A DNA stretch of 20,000 nt from Symbiodinium natans (GCA_905221605.1 CAJNDS010001202.1:783967-803966), one strand, 5' to 3'. Shown: positions 7,800-15,954, numbered from the stretch's first letter. A program made the numbers and translations. The notes: a model not told the origin generated them from the letters alone.

Positions 7800-7857
7800 A
7801 AACCCTAAACCCTAAACCCTAAACCCTAAACTCTAAACCCTAAACCTAAACCCTAAT
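7800..7857 (-). repeat. CCCTAAA array
   Basis: Eight units adjoining the right end of the 7518-7799 element; the matching units at 7491-7517 adjoin its left end. Confidence 0.88.
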
Positions 7858-7961
7858 CCTGAGGGTTTATGATTTACACACGCTGTTTCTATTTTGTGTT
7901 CAGGGCATTTTCGCTTCAGGGCTCAGAGGAGTTTAGGTTTTAAGGTTGTTTAGAACCTCTA

Positions 7962-8054
7962 AACCCTAAACCCTAAACCCTAAACCCTAAACCCTAAACC
8001 CTAAACCCTGAACCCTAAACCCTAAACCCTAAACCCTAAACCCTAAACCCGAAA
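7962..8054 (-). repeat. CCCTAAA array
   Basis: About 13 units, one CCCTGAA; precedes the 8065 island. Confidence 0.9.
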
Positions 8055-8064
8055 CTTGCTTCAG

Positions 8065-8095
8065 GCGGTTGGTGTCCCATACAAGGACTCGTGAG
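8065..8095 (+). CDS. Possible micro-exon, 31 nt
   Basis: Bounded by CTTCAG|G and GTGAG|GTTC, both good splice contexts, right after a CCCTAAA array (7962-8054). Too short for frame bias to mean anything; two of three frames are open. Confidence 0.25.
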
Positions 8096-8155
8096 GTTCT
8101 AGCTTGGACCCTCAGGTGGGTACCCTTGGGTTTTGGGGACCCTTGTTAAAGATTC

Positions 8156-8263
8156 CTAGGTAGCACAAGGGCCAGCTTTGGAGCATATGAACTAGGTAGT
8201 ACGAGGGCCAGCTTTGGAGCATATGAACTAGGTAGCACAAGGGCCAGACTTGGAGCATATGAA
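8156..8263 (+). repeat. Tandem repeat, 36 bp x 3
   Basis: Unit begins CTAGGTAGCACAAGGGCCAG and ends GCATATGAA; copies start at 8156, 8192 and 8228 with one to three differences each. No reading frame stands out. Confidence 0.92.
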
Positions 8264-8370
8264 GGACAATTTTTAGGGGTACTCTTAGTCCCTTGATGTA
8301 CTGAGTACAAGAGGCTTTTGCACTTCCAAAGCAGCTGCAGACCTGCTTTTATGCTGGAAGTACAGAAACT

Positions 8371-8470
8371 TAGGGGTTTGGGGTTTAGGATGTAGGGTTT
8401 CGGGTTTAGGGTTTAGGAGTTCGAGTTTAGGGTTAGGGTTTAGGGTTTAGGGTTTAAGGTTTAGGGTTCA
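8371..8470 (+). repeat. TTTAGGG array, degenerate
   Basis: About 12 units with many substitutions. Confidence 0.8.
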
Positions 8471-8965
8471 GCGTGTCTGATTTAGGGTTTAAGGCTTCGG
8501 GGTTGACTCTGCGGTTCTTCCTCGCGTGCATGTCACGGGAAATCTTGAAATCAATGAGCTTCTCGGTTTTTCCTGTGAGCCATGGGAGAGGGGGTCATGG
8601 GGGGGTAGGTGCCTAGGGAACCTTAGGGAAGCTTGGGGAGCCTTAGGAAAGTTGTGGGGAGTACTACTGTAGGGAACCTTGGGTTACACATCCCCCTCAA
8701 ACCCAGAACCCTATCATGTGAGCTCGGACGCTCGGGGCTAGGTGCCATGCATATGTCGAACAAATCGCAAACTGGCTTTCTGGGTGTTTAGGGTTTAGGG
8801 TTAAGGGTTTGAGGCTGGCACTTTGCTTGTGATTTTTGATAAGTCTTCTTCACCTTATAGCATTTGAGTGTTCACAAGAGGCGTAGAACGGTGCATATTC
8901 AAACAACCGCTGCCCACCAGAACCTTGAACCCAAACTGATGTTAGGGCTGGCCCCTACATCCAAT
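8471..8965. other. Unique spacer, no gene seen
   Basis: Only brief telomere units (8785-8810). GGGAACCTTAGGG/GGAGCCTTAGG direct near-repeats lie at 8618-8675. No ORF longer than the noise level. Confidence 0.5.
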
Positions 8966-8989
8966 CCTTCAGGGTTTCGGGTTTAGGGA

Positions 8990-9185
8990 ACCCTATAAAC
9001 CCTAAACCCTATAAACCCTTTAAACCCTATAAACCCTAAAAACCCTAAAAAAGCCCTAAAAACCCTAAACCCTAAACCCTAAAAACCTTAAACCCTAAAC
9101 CCTAGACCCTAGACCCTAGACCCTAAACCCTAAACCCTAAACCCTAAACCCTAAACCCTAAACCCTAAACCCTAAACCCTAAACC
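8990..9185 (-). repeat. CCCTAAA array, about 195 bp
   Basis: Starts with CCCTATAAA and CCCTAAAAA variants, has three CCCTAGA, ends in about ten perfect units just before the 9195 island. Confidence 0.9.
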
Positions 9186-9194
9186 GCCGCTGAG

Positions 9195-9221
9195 GTGCCC
9201 TCCTACCTGCTTCTCGCGGAG
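9195..9221 (+). CDS. Possible micro-exon, 27 nt
   Basis: Bounded by GCTGAG|G and GCGGAG|GTAGGG. Reads VPSYLLLAE in phase 0. A 195-bp CCCTAAA array ends a few bases upstream, and a TTTAGGG array starts about 80 bp downstream. A 6-bp inverted repeat (CCTACC/GGTAGG) spans it, so a hairpin is an alternative explanation. Confidence 0.25.
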
Positions 9222-9294
9222 GTAGGGGCTTTTTCGTGGACCCCTGTGGCTAAAACCCTATAAAGCCTCACAGCATAGCCTGAACCCTTAGGGT

Positions 9295-9385
9295 TTATTA
9301 GTGTGGGGTTTAGGGTTTAGGGTTTAGGGTTTCGGGTTTAGGGTTTAGGGTTTAGGGTTTCGGGTGTAGGGTTTAGGGTTAGGGA
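9295..9385 (+). repeat. TTTAGGG array
   Basis: About 12 units with TTTCGGG variants. Confidence 0.88.
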
Positions 9386-10017
9386 ACTGTCAACCTTCAA
9401 CCTAAGCTGAAGGCCTCAGATCCTACAACCATGAATGTGCTTAGGATCTAGACTTCTGTGGGTTACGGGGATTCAAGTAGGGCTTCCAGGGGATACGAAG
9501 TGGACTTACTGAGTCAAAAGAGCGTCTAAGTACTCAGCCAGAATATCTGGCCGTTTGGCATACAGAGTTGCTCGATTCCTTTGTTTTTTTTTTTTTTGGT
9601 GGGGGGGGGGGGCTAAACCCTAAACCCGAAACCCTAAACCCCAAACCGAAAACCCAAAGGCCGTTTGGGGTGTAAGCTCCGGCGCTCAAACCCGAAGCCC
9701 CAAACCCCGGTGAAGAAAGGCTTTCCTAGGTAAGAGTCCAGAACACGCTTGAAGGCCTATGGTTTTTGTTTTGGGGGTTTAGGGTTTAGGGTTCAGGGTC
9801 TAGGGCTTAAGGGCAACAAGGACGTTCATGTTTAGTTTTAGCTGGGGTGACGAGTAGGGTGTTTTGAGTTTACGGCTTGGGCAGTAAACCCTTAAAAACT
9901 TTGAAAACCCTTAAAAAACTTAGAACCCTTAAAGCCCTTAAACCACGCTAGACCCTAAACCATCAAGGGTGATAACTACGAGAACTTGGCACAAACATCA
10001 AAAACCCATGATTTTTC
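9386..10017. other. Spacer with T14/G12 runs and short repeat tracts
   Basis: T14 (9584-9597) adjoins GGT and G12 (9601-9612), then CCCTAAA-like units to 9655. Short TTTAGGG units at 9777-9805 and CCCTTAAAAA units at 9890-9935. No gene seen. Confidence 0.55.
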
Positions 10018-10185
10018 ACCCTAAACCCTGAACCCTAAACCCTACGTACACCCTAAACCCTAAACCCTTAACCCTTAACCCTAAACCCTGAACCCTAAAC
10101 TCTAAACCCTAAACCCTAAACCCTAAACCCTAAACCCTAAACCCTAAACCTTAAACCCTAAACCCGAAACCCTAAACCCAAAAAC
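10018..10185 (-). repeat. CCCTAAA array, about 168 bp
   Basis: About 22 units with CCCTTAA and CCCTGAA variants; upstream of the 10221 island. Confidence 0.9.
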
Positions 10186-10220
10186 AAACCATGGGTCTTC
10201 AAGCAGGGCAACCAAAACAG

Positions 10221-10283
10221 GAAACCCAGAGCCAGGCCAATCTGGGCCTACGGCGCTTGAAGATTGCGGAGGAAGAGTTGAGA
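10221..10283 (+). CDS. Candidate exon, 63 nt
   Basis: After AAAACAG|G, ending TTGAGA|GTTTTGG. Exactly 21 codons in phase 0: ETQSQANLGLRRLKIAEEEL and one Arg, a helix-forming, coding-like sequence. The same frame runs back to an ATG at 10191 and forward to a TAG at 10296, so a 35-residue small ORF is an alternative. CCCTAAA array (10018-10185) upstream, TTTAGGG tract (10312-10370) downstream. Confidence 0.45.
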
Positions 10284-10311
10284 GTTTTGGGGCTTTAGGG
10301 GTTTGGGGTTT

Positions 10312-10370
10312 TGGGGTTTAGGGTTTAGGGCTAGGGTTTAGGGGTAAGGGCTAGGGTTTAGGGTTTGTTG
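10312..10370 (+). repeat. TTTAGGG tract, degenerate
   Basis: About seven units with GGGCTAGGG changes; the further 10371-10550 stretch holds scattered units and no gene. Confidence 0.75.
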
Positions 10371-10560
10371 TTGAGGCCTTCAGAGCTCTAGGGCTCTAGG
10401 GCATTATGGGTTTAGGGTTTAGGGCTTCAGGGTTCAGGCTTTAGGGGTTTGGGGCTTCGTCCCAAGCGGAAGCGCGCTCTGTGAGAGAGCAGTCATCTTC
10501 AGACCTACGCACCCCAAAACCGCCCAGGGTTTAGGGTTTAGGGTTTAGGGTTCTTGGAAA

Positions 10561-10592
10561 CCCAGTGGTACCCTTTTCACTTTTTTTGGGGT
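10561..10592 (+). repeat. Dispersed repeat fragment
   Basis: CCCAGTGGTACCCTTTTCAC resembles the start of copy A (CCCAGTAGTACCCTTATTCC); the rest of the repeat is not seen here. Confidence 0.45.
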
Positions 10593-10676
10593 ATGTAAGG
10601 ACAGGATCAGGGTATAGGCCGGAACATTCCTTAATTCGAGTAAGCCTTTTCAACCTAAGGTCTTAGGGCTGCACGC

Positions 10677-10832
10677 CCCTCTAAGGGTAGTTACATGGTG
10701 GTCCCTTGCTATGGTCCCTTACCTCCTTGAAAGGGTTGTGAAGGCCCTTGGGTTGTGTTTTGGGTAGAGAAGGGGTATCTAAGGGGTCCATTTACGGGCC
10801 CATACTAGGGGACCATGTAGCTACCCTAAGAG
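10677..10832. mobile_element. MITE-like element, second family (about 156 bp)
   Basis: Left arm CTAAGGGTAGTTACATGG, right arm CCATGTAGCTACCCTAAG: inverted repeats with two mismatches over 18 bp. It contains GGTCCC/GGGACC next to the arms and no ORF. Lies immediately upstream of the candidate exon at 10858. The left arm has AGG|GTAG and the right ends CTAAG, so GT and AG are again within the arms. Confidence 0.65.
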
Positions 10833-10857
10833 TTCCCTCAAGCGGCAGCGGCGACAG

Positions 10858-10908
10858 GAGTTCCTGTCCCTGGCCAACTGGAACATCCTGAAGCATCCCC
10901 AGGCCACG
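10858..10908 (+). CDS. Candidate exon, 51 nt or longer
   Basis: After CGACAG|G. Reads EFLSLANWNILKHPQAT in phase 0 and stays open as VLLRK up to the next CCCTAAA array; upstream KRQRRQ is open too. It is among the most protein-like islands in the window. It begins about 25 bp after the right end of an inverted-repeat element (10677-10832), and its downstream array is C-rich, not G-rich. Product not recognised. Confidence 0.5.
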
Positions 10909-10920
10909 GTGCTCTTGCGC

Positions 10921-10985
10921 AAACCCTAAACCCTAAACCCTAAACCCTAAACCCTAAACCCTAAACCCTAAAGCCTAAACGCCTC
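10921..10985 (-). repeat. CCCTAAA array
   Basis: About nine units starting directly at the end of the open frame from 10858. Confidence 0.9.
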
Positions 10986-11113
10986 AACCCTAAAGCAGGG
11001 GTGGAGGTAATCCAGTTGGCCCTACTTCTTCTTCTAAGGCTCTCGATGGTCCCCTCTCTTGTAGGGTTTCGCGGTGAGGGCTGGTTGGTTCTCCCCAACC
11101 CCTGCAACAACTG

Positions 11114-11172
11114 CCCTAAACCCTAAACCCTAAACCCTAAACCCTAAACCCTAAACCCTAAACCCTAAACCG
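11114..11172 (-). repeat. CCCTAAA array
   Basis: Eight units. Upstream, CCCCTCTCTTGTAG|G at 11050-11064 is a strong-looking acceptor followed by an open GFRGEGWLVLPNPCNNCP; no convincing donor, so not listed as an exon. Confidence 0.88.
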
Positions 11173-11763
11173 TGTACATGGGGGGTAACTAGTCTTGAAT
11201 ATTTGTATAGGAGGCTGTCTGCTCGTCCCTCAAACCGAAAACCCTCTGAAGCCCCAGAAGGCCTGAAGCCCGATAAACCTCCAAAAGCCCTTCGCAAGAA
11301 CCCGAATTAAACCCTAATCGAAAAACTCGGAATGTTGGGATTTTGAGTCCTATGGCCGTTCAAATTGTACACCACCCCTCAGTGCCAGCCTTTTTACCTC
11401 TTGATTTAGGGTCCGGCCCCTTTCACACGTTGCACCAAACAAATCAGGACGAAATAGGGCTAAGGGCTTAGGGTTTAGGAGGCTTTTCTCTTCATTCCGA
11501 GCGTGTTTAGGACTGGGAAAGGTCGAAGCCCTGAGCCCGAAGCCCTACACTCTAACCTTGGGTATTTTTGGAAATAGTTTTCAATTTTTTCGGTACTACA
11601 ATTCCTAAGAAACAGCTATAATTAACATTTTTGCTAGGGTTCCAAGATCAGTATAGTAACCCCGTCGTTCAGGCCTTTCTGGGAGTCACGCTCCGCTCTG
11701 AACATTAAACTTTGGGGAACCCGGTCTGCAGGACTTTGCAAAAAATGCTCTGTGCGTTCACAG
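11173..11763. other. Unique spacer, no gene seen
   Basis: Isolated decayed telomere units only (11300-11320, 11460-11480). The plus ORFs at 11712-12073 run into the minisatellite and have no domain. Confidence 0.5.
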
Positions 11764-12113
11764 GACACTGCAAACCCCTCTGTATGACACTGCAAACCCC
11801 TCTGTATGCTCATACGGATGATACGCGCCTAGATGAATCTGCATCTGACCTTGCACAGCCGTTATGTACGCTCACAGTGGCAATACACATCAGCGCTGCA
11901 TCTCCACTCTCCATGCTCACGCAATGCACACGATGCTATGTTGCAAGACGTGGCAAGCCGTTCCGTATAGGCTCACAAGACGCTCCACCACTGCCCTGTA
12001 TGCTTCTACGCGATGCTCTGCAACCTGGATGAGTCCTCATCTGACACTGCACATCTGTTCTGTATGCTCATAGTGATTGTGCACATCAGCTCTGCATCTC
12101 CGCTCCGGACGTG
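11764..12113 (+). repeat. Degenerate minisatellite-like region
   Basis: GACACTGCAAACCCCTCTGT repeats exactly at 11764 and 11786 (22-bp period). A longer block starting GATGA-TC--CATCTGAC recurs at 11832 and 12028 (about 196 bp apart), each followed by CTCA-AGTG and CACATCAGC-CTGCATCTCC. Similar CTGTATGCTCATA motifs recur throughout. Confidence 0.75.
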
Positions 12114-12274
12114 GACTGTGGAGTGGTCCTGATCATGGGAGAATACGAAACCCTGAATTGGTTAGAACCCGTTTGAAAGCACTCAGAGTTAAGTCCGGTT
12201 AATAATCTTCACAATATTCAGAATATGAATATTAATACTACTGATAATATTGATTATACATGAACCTTCAAATA

Positions 12275-12352
12275 ACCCTAAACCCTAAACCCTAAACCCT
12301 AAACCCTAAACCCGAAACCCTAAACCCGAAACCCTAAACCCTAAACCCTACA
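12275..12352 (-). repeat. CCCTAAA array
   Basis: About 11 units, two CCCGAAA; upstream of the 12388 island. Confidence 0.9.
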
Positions 12353-12387
12353 ACCCCCCCCCTTGAACCCTCCCCGGGTCCACGCAG

Positions 12388-12475
12388 GCATCCTCCTCGA
12401 TGCAGTCCAACTTGCAGCGGAACTTCGGTCGGCTCTACGCCGCGCAGCAGCGCTACAACGAGGAGTCGCGAGGGC
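12388..12475 (+). CDS. Candidate exon, 88 nt
   Basis: After CCACGCAG|G. In phase 0 reads ASSSMQSNLQRNFGRLYAAQ then QRYNEESRGR, a convincing helical, Gln/Arg/Tyr-rich segment. The GT at 12476 follows GAGGGC; a GC donor after GAGG (12474) is also possible, a donor type dinoflagellates use. CCCTAAA array upstream (12275-12352); the downstream flank is CCCTAAA as well. Product not recognised. Confidence 0.5.
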
Positions 12476-12507
12476 GTTGGACCCTAAACCCTATAAGGTT
12501 CTATGCC

Positions 12508-12592
12508 CCCTAAGCCCTAAACCCTAAACCCTAAGCCCTAAACCCTAAGGCCTAAGCCCTAAACCCTATACCCTAAACCCTAAACCCTTATT
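12508..12592 (-). repeat. CCCTAAA array, degenerate
   Basis: About 11 units with CCCTAAG and CCCTATA variants. Confidence 0.82.
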
Positions 12593-13035
12593 AGGTCCGT
12601 TCCGGGCTTGGGAAGTTTTACGGGGCATTTGGGGGATTTCGGGCTTTCAGGGAGGTTGCGGGTTTGGGGACCTCTGACAAGAGTTGGGGGCTCACGGGGA
12701 TTTAGAAAATTGGGGGCTTAAGGTCGTTTCGTGTTTGGGGCTCACGAGGATTTAGGCGTTTGGAGGGGGGGGGGGGGGGAAGGGCGGGTTTATGGTTTAA
12801 GGAGTAGGGTTTCGGATGACACGACACTCAAGGGATTCAGACCCTATAGGTTTTATCCCTTACTGCTTCCCTTAATATACTCCTAATATGGCCCTCTTTT
12901 TCCCCTTTCAGGATCTGCAAAACGGGGTCCCCAAACCCAAGGGTACCACCTTGGGGTCAAAGGTTGAGTCCCTCCAACATGCATGGTCCAGCTGTTGGGT
13001 AGTTCGGTCCTTGGGTACCGCGTTCCATAGGGCTA
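12593..13035. other. Spacer with G15 run and a possible acceptor
   Basis: GGGGCTCACG-GGATTTAG occurs twice (about 12687 and 12737); G15 lies at 12765-12779. CTTTTTCCCCTTTCAG|G at 12896-12912 is a textbook acceptor followed by an open frame DLQNGVPKPKGTTLGSKVES that continues to a TAA at about 13041; listed here rather than as an exon because part of it is a dispersed repeat. Confidence 0.45.
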
Positions 13036-13083
13036 AGCCCTAAACCCTAAACCCTACACCTTAAACCCTAAACCCTAAACCCT
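13036..13083 (-). repeat. CCCTAAA array
   Basis: About seven units with CCTTAAA and CCCTACA variants. Confidence 0.85.
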
Positions 13084-13552
13084 TTCAAGCCGTGAGCTCA
13101 AGTGGTTTGGGTTTAGGGCTCGGTGCCACAGCCCGCGTAGGGACCCCTTCGTGACTTCGAGGTCTTTGGAGATTTTTGGGCCTGGCTTCGAGGGTTGAGG
13201 CTTTAGAGTTTAGGTTTTAGGGTTTAGGGGTGGGATGTTCCCCCTTATACTAACAGTCCAAATACTAACAGGCCTAAATAGGGATTATAGTACCCCCGTT
13301 TATAATCCCTATTAAGGGCCCAAGTTTAGGGGTTTGGGTTCAGGATATTTTGGCTCTAGGGCTTTTGGGGTTTAGGTTTTTGGGTTTTCTTGGGGGGTGG
13401 GGTTTGGGATGTTTTTTTGGCTGAGGGTCTTCAGATGCTCTCAAAGGATGCAAGAGCATCAGGGGCTATGGGCTTATAGCACAGGCTTAAGCTTGCATAA
13501 TTCTTGGAGTCTAAAGTCTAAACCCTCGAGCCTAACCCCAAACCCGAAGCCC
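13084..13552. other. Spacer, hairpins only
   Basis: Decayed TTTAGGG units, the 13271-13320 hairpin, and a small stem GATGCTCT / AGAGCATC near 13434-13460. No ORF. Confidence 0.5.
13271..13320. repeat. Near-perfect hairpin
   Basis: GGCCTAAATAGGGATTATA pairs with TATAATCCCTATTAAGGGCC around an 11-bp loop containing ACCCCC. Possible remnant of a small foldback element; too A/T-mixed to call a bacterial-type terminator. Confidence 0.6.
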
Positions 13553-13612
13553 ACCCTAGACCCTAAACCCTAAACCCTGAAGCCGAAACCCTAAACCCGA
13601 AACCCTAAACCC
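13553..13612 (-). repeat. CCCTAAA array, degenerate
   Basis: About eight units with CCCGAAA variants; upstream of the 13636 island. Confidence 0.85.
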
Positions 13613-13635
13613 ATCCAGCTTTCTGTTGCCGCCAG

Positions 13636-13683
13636 GCCCTCCAAGCATTCGCCACGGCGCGCCTGGCACGATTTTCACACTGG
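13636..13683 (+). CDS. Candidate exon, 48 nt
   Basis: Bounded by GCCGCCAG|G and CACTGG|GTCGGG. Phase 0 reads ALQAFATARLARFSHW and phase 1 reads PPSIRHGAPGTIFTL; both are plausible, so the frame is open to question. Sits just after a CCCTAAA tract (13553-13612). Confidence 0.35.
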
Positions 13684-13997
13684 GTCGGGTCGTTGTTGAC
13701 CTCAACCCTAAACGAGGGTTTTGGGGTGTAGTTTACTCCTCTCACCTGAAGGATGGGACAGTCTTATAAGGCCCCGAAACCTTAAAGCCTAAGACCCCCT
13801 GATGCCGGAAAGCCCTGCCCTTGAGCCATGCTAGATATCACTGGAGGTTCCCCCTCACCTCAGCCGAACAAGAGAACCCAAATCCACACCCCAAAGCCCC
13901 AAACGATCCTAAGCCCAACCCTTCGTAGGAAGCCTCGCCACCCTACACCCATACCCGAAACACATTTCGGGTGGAGAGTAGGCGATCCGGTGAGGTC
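13684..13997. other. Unique spacer, no gene seen
   Basis: The plus ORF 13828-14016 is proline-rich, translates decayed C-rich repeats and has no domain. Confidence 0.5.
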
Positions 13998-13999
13998 CT

Positions 14000-14500
14000 T
14001 AAACCTTAAACCCTAAACCCTAAACCTAACCCCTAAACCCCTAAACCCCCAAACCCCTAAACGGGTGGTTCTCAAAATTATCATCCCTTTTGGGGATCCA
14101 AAACGGGACCATAATTTTGACAACCACTAAACCCCTAAACCCCCAAACCCCCAAACCCCCAAACCCCTAAACCCCTAAACCCCTAAACCCCTAAACCCCT
14201 AAACCCCTAAACCCCTAAACCCCGAAACCCTAAACCCCTAAACCCCTAACCCCTAAACCCCTAACCCCTAAACCCCTAAACCCCTAAACCCCCCCCTAAA
14301 CCCCTAAACCCCTAAACCCCTAAACCCCTAAACCCCTAAACCCCTAAACCCCTAAACCCCTAAGCCCCTACACCCCTAAACCCCTAAACCCCTAAACCCC
14401 TAAACCCCTAAACCCCTAAACCCCTAAACCCCTAAACCCCTAAACCCCTAAACCCCAAAAACCCCAAACCCCTAAACCCTAAACCCTAAACCCTAAGCCA
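14000..14500 (-). repeat. Octamer array (CCCCTAAA), about 500 bp
   Basis: A few heptamers, then CCCCTAAA or CCCCCAAA octamers for most of the length, ending in CCCTAAA heptamers. A 63-bp foldback interrupts it at 14065-14127. The unit is the telomere heptamer plus one C. Confidence 0.93.
14065..14127. repeat. Foldback element inside the octamer array
   Basis: Arms GTGGTTCTCAAAATTAT and ATAATTTTGACAACCAC match at 16 of 17 positions as inverted repeats. The middle also pairs partly (TCCCTTTTGG against CCAAAACGGGA). Unit array resumes as TAAACCCC on its right, so it looks like an insertion into CCCCTAAA repeats. Confidence 0.7.
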
Positions 14501-14512
14501 GTTTTGAAGCAG

Positions 14513-14571
14513 GACATCTACTACTCCTCCCAGGAGTTTGGTCCGGCCACCTGGGCCGCAACAAGCACGGC
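14513..14571 (+). CDS. Candidate exon, 59 nt
   Basis: After GAAGCAG|G, ending CACGGC|GTGTGGGG, and then a long TTTAGGG array. Phase 0 reads DIYYSSQEFGPATWAATST; phase 1 reads HLLLLPGVWSGHLGRNKHG. Preceded by the CCCCTAAA/CCCTAAA array ending about 14500, so it has the full C-array, exon, G-array arrangement. Product not recognised. Confidence 0.45.
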
Positions 14572-14575
14572 GTGT

Positions 14576-14712
14576 GGGGTTTAGGGTTTAGGGTTTAGGG
14601 TTTAGGGTTTAGGGTTTAGGGTTTAGGGTTTAGGGTTTAGGGTTTAGGGTTTAGGGTTTAGGGTTTAGGGTTTAGGGTTTAGGGTTTAGGGTTAGGGTTT
14701 AGGGTTTAGGGT
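14576..14712 (+). repeat. TTTAGGG array, about 137 bp
   Basis: About 19 nearly perfect units with one GGGTTAGGG slip. Confidence 0.93.
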
Positions 14713-14821
14713 CTCGGGAGTCAGTGTTGGGGGGTAGGGTTCTCTTTCCCCCTAAACCCTAAAACCCGAAGCCCTAGAAACCCTAAGCCCTAAGTACCCT
14801 GAATAGCTCACGTTGAGGTAG

Positions 14822-15196
14822 GTTTATACACATTCCCAATGGCTCAGCAGGAGCAGCCACTTTTTTTTTCCTGACGTGGCTGGCGCTGCGCACGAGGATT
14901 CCGACCAAGAGGCAAATCCTCTTGCAACAGGAGATGGCACTTCTCAAGCAGAAGCTCAAGACGATTCTCTCGGCAGTGTGCTGCAAGCGCATCAGGTTGC
15001 CATTTCCCACGAGAGGATCCGGATGACATGGATGGGGAGGCTACTGAAGAAGCTGAGAACTTCCCGGGAAAGGCCAGTGACTTGCATGAGGCGTCGCTTC
15101 CAGCCTCGCGCGCCGTCGACCGTGCTACGCCCTAAGCCTTGGAAAGACAGACCATCCTACAAAAAGACATACCCCACAGATAGGTTTCGGTGTTAG
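14822..15196 (+). CDS. Coding-like stretch, no ATG at the front, unknown product
   Basis: One plus frame is open for 125 codons without an early ATG (a GTG lies at 14876); it contains NPLATGDGTSQAEAQDDS and a basic tail KKLRTSRERPV. A second frame from 14871 gives a coiled-coil-like KRQILLQQEMALLKQKLK and stops at 15028. The third frame turns acidic after about 15010 (REDPDDMDGEATEEAEN) and stops near 15131. The good halves of frames two and three could be one protein broken by a frameshift or split by an unseen intron. A T9 tract precedes it. The opposite-strand ORFs at 14783-15029 look like shadows. Confidence 0.3.
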   Translation, partial: VYTHSQWLSRSSHFFFPDVAGAAHEDSDQEANPLATGDGTSQAEAQDDSLGSVLQAHQVAISHERIRMTWMGRLLKKLRTSRERPVTCMRRRFQPRAPSTVLRPKPWKDRPSYKKTYPTDRFRC

Positions 15197-15432
15197 GGTG
15201 TCAGGGTGTTAGGGTGTTAGGGTGTTAGGGTGTTAGGGTGTTAGGGTGTTAGGGTGTTAGGGTGTTAGGGTGTTAGGGTGTTAGGATGAAGGGTGCTAGG
15301 GTGCTAGGGTGTTAGGGTGTTAGGGTGTTAGGGCGTTAGGGTGTTAGGGTGTTAGGGTGTTAGGGTGTTAGGGTGTTAGGGTGTTAGGGTGTTGGGGTGT
15401 TGGGGTGTTAGGGTGTTAGGGTTTAGGGCCGT
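15189..15432 (+). repeat. Octamer array (TTAGGGTG), about 240 bp
   Basis: About 29 units of TTAGGGTG, a few with CTAGGGTG, TTAGGATG or TTGGGGTG, then back to TTTAGGG. A second octamer derived from the telomere motif. Confidence 0.93.
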
Positions 15433-15529
15433 TTCAGGGTTTAGGGCTGAGGGCTTCTAGGGTTGAAGATCTGCCGAAGGAGGCCTGTGCCCCTTAGTCA
15501 GGCAATGTACCTCGCGTCCTGCATATCCT

Positions 15530-15622
15530 AAACTTTAGGTCCTAAATCCTAAATCCTAAACCCTATAAACCCTATAAACCCTAAGCCCTGAGCCCTAAGC
15601 CCTAAACCCTAAACCCTAAACC
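15530..15622 (-). repeat. CCCTAAA array, degenerate
   Basis: Units vary as TCCTAAA, CCCTATAAA and CCCTAAG. Confidence 0.82.
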
Positions 15623-15734
15623 GCGGGGTAGTGAATTGTCTCCTCCCAGAAGTCGAACTTCACGACTCCAGACATTGTGGGAACGCGGTGCCACGCCATG
15701 CCCCAAAAGTGCTTCTTACCGGTACTTCGTATGG

Positions 15735-15803
15735 AATGAGGGAATCGGGTACTCTTCATCATTCCTTAGATGATAAAGACATTCTGTTCCTAATTCCCTC
15801 ATT
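15735..15803. repeat. Inverted repeat, 11-bp perfect core
   Basis: AATGAGGGAAT (15735-15745) and ATTCCCTCATT (15793-15803), with weaker pairing outside (GTACTTCG against CGAGTAC). May be a diverged short TIR element. The plus ORF 15631-15870 across it has no recognisable domain. Confidence 0.4.
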
Positions 15804-15835
15804 TCGAGGACTGCGAGTACGTAGGCCCTTACTCC

Positions 15836-15927
15836 CCCTTTTTTTCGGTTCCCTCAATAAGCCACTTTAAGCCAAAAAGGGCACCCTTTTTACGTATTTC
15901 CTAGGATACTCTTGGGTCTAGCTTCCC
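15836..15927 (+). repeat. Dispersed pyrimidine-rich repeat, copy C
   Basis: TTTTTTTCGGTTCCCTC, CCAAAAAGGGCACCCTTTTT and TTCCTAGGATACTCTTGGGT in the same order as copy A, ending GTCTAG. Lies just upstream of the candidate exon at 15955. Confidence 0.65.
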
Positions 15928-15954
15928 TGCTGCAAAGACTCAGTATGTCCCAAG

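Noticed and set aside
11712-12073. Two overlapping plus ORFs
   Set aside because: They read the degenerate minisatellite in two frames; peptides are low-information and Cys/His-rich by repeat composition.
13271-13320. Rho-independent-type terminator
   Set aside because: A strong stem but no T tract after it, and the genome is eukaryotic; a foldback remnant is more likely.
14783-15029. Minus-strand ORFs of 75 and 61 codons
   Set aside because: Shadows of the open plus frames; no domain.
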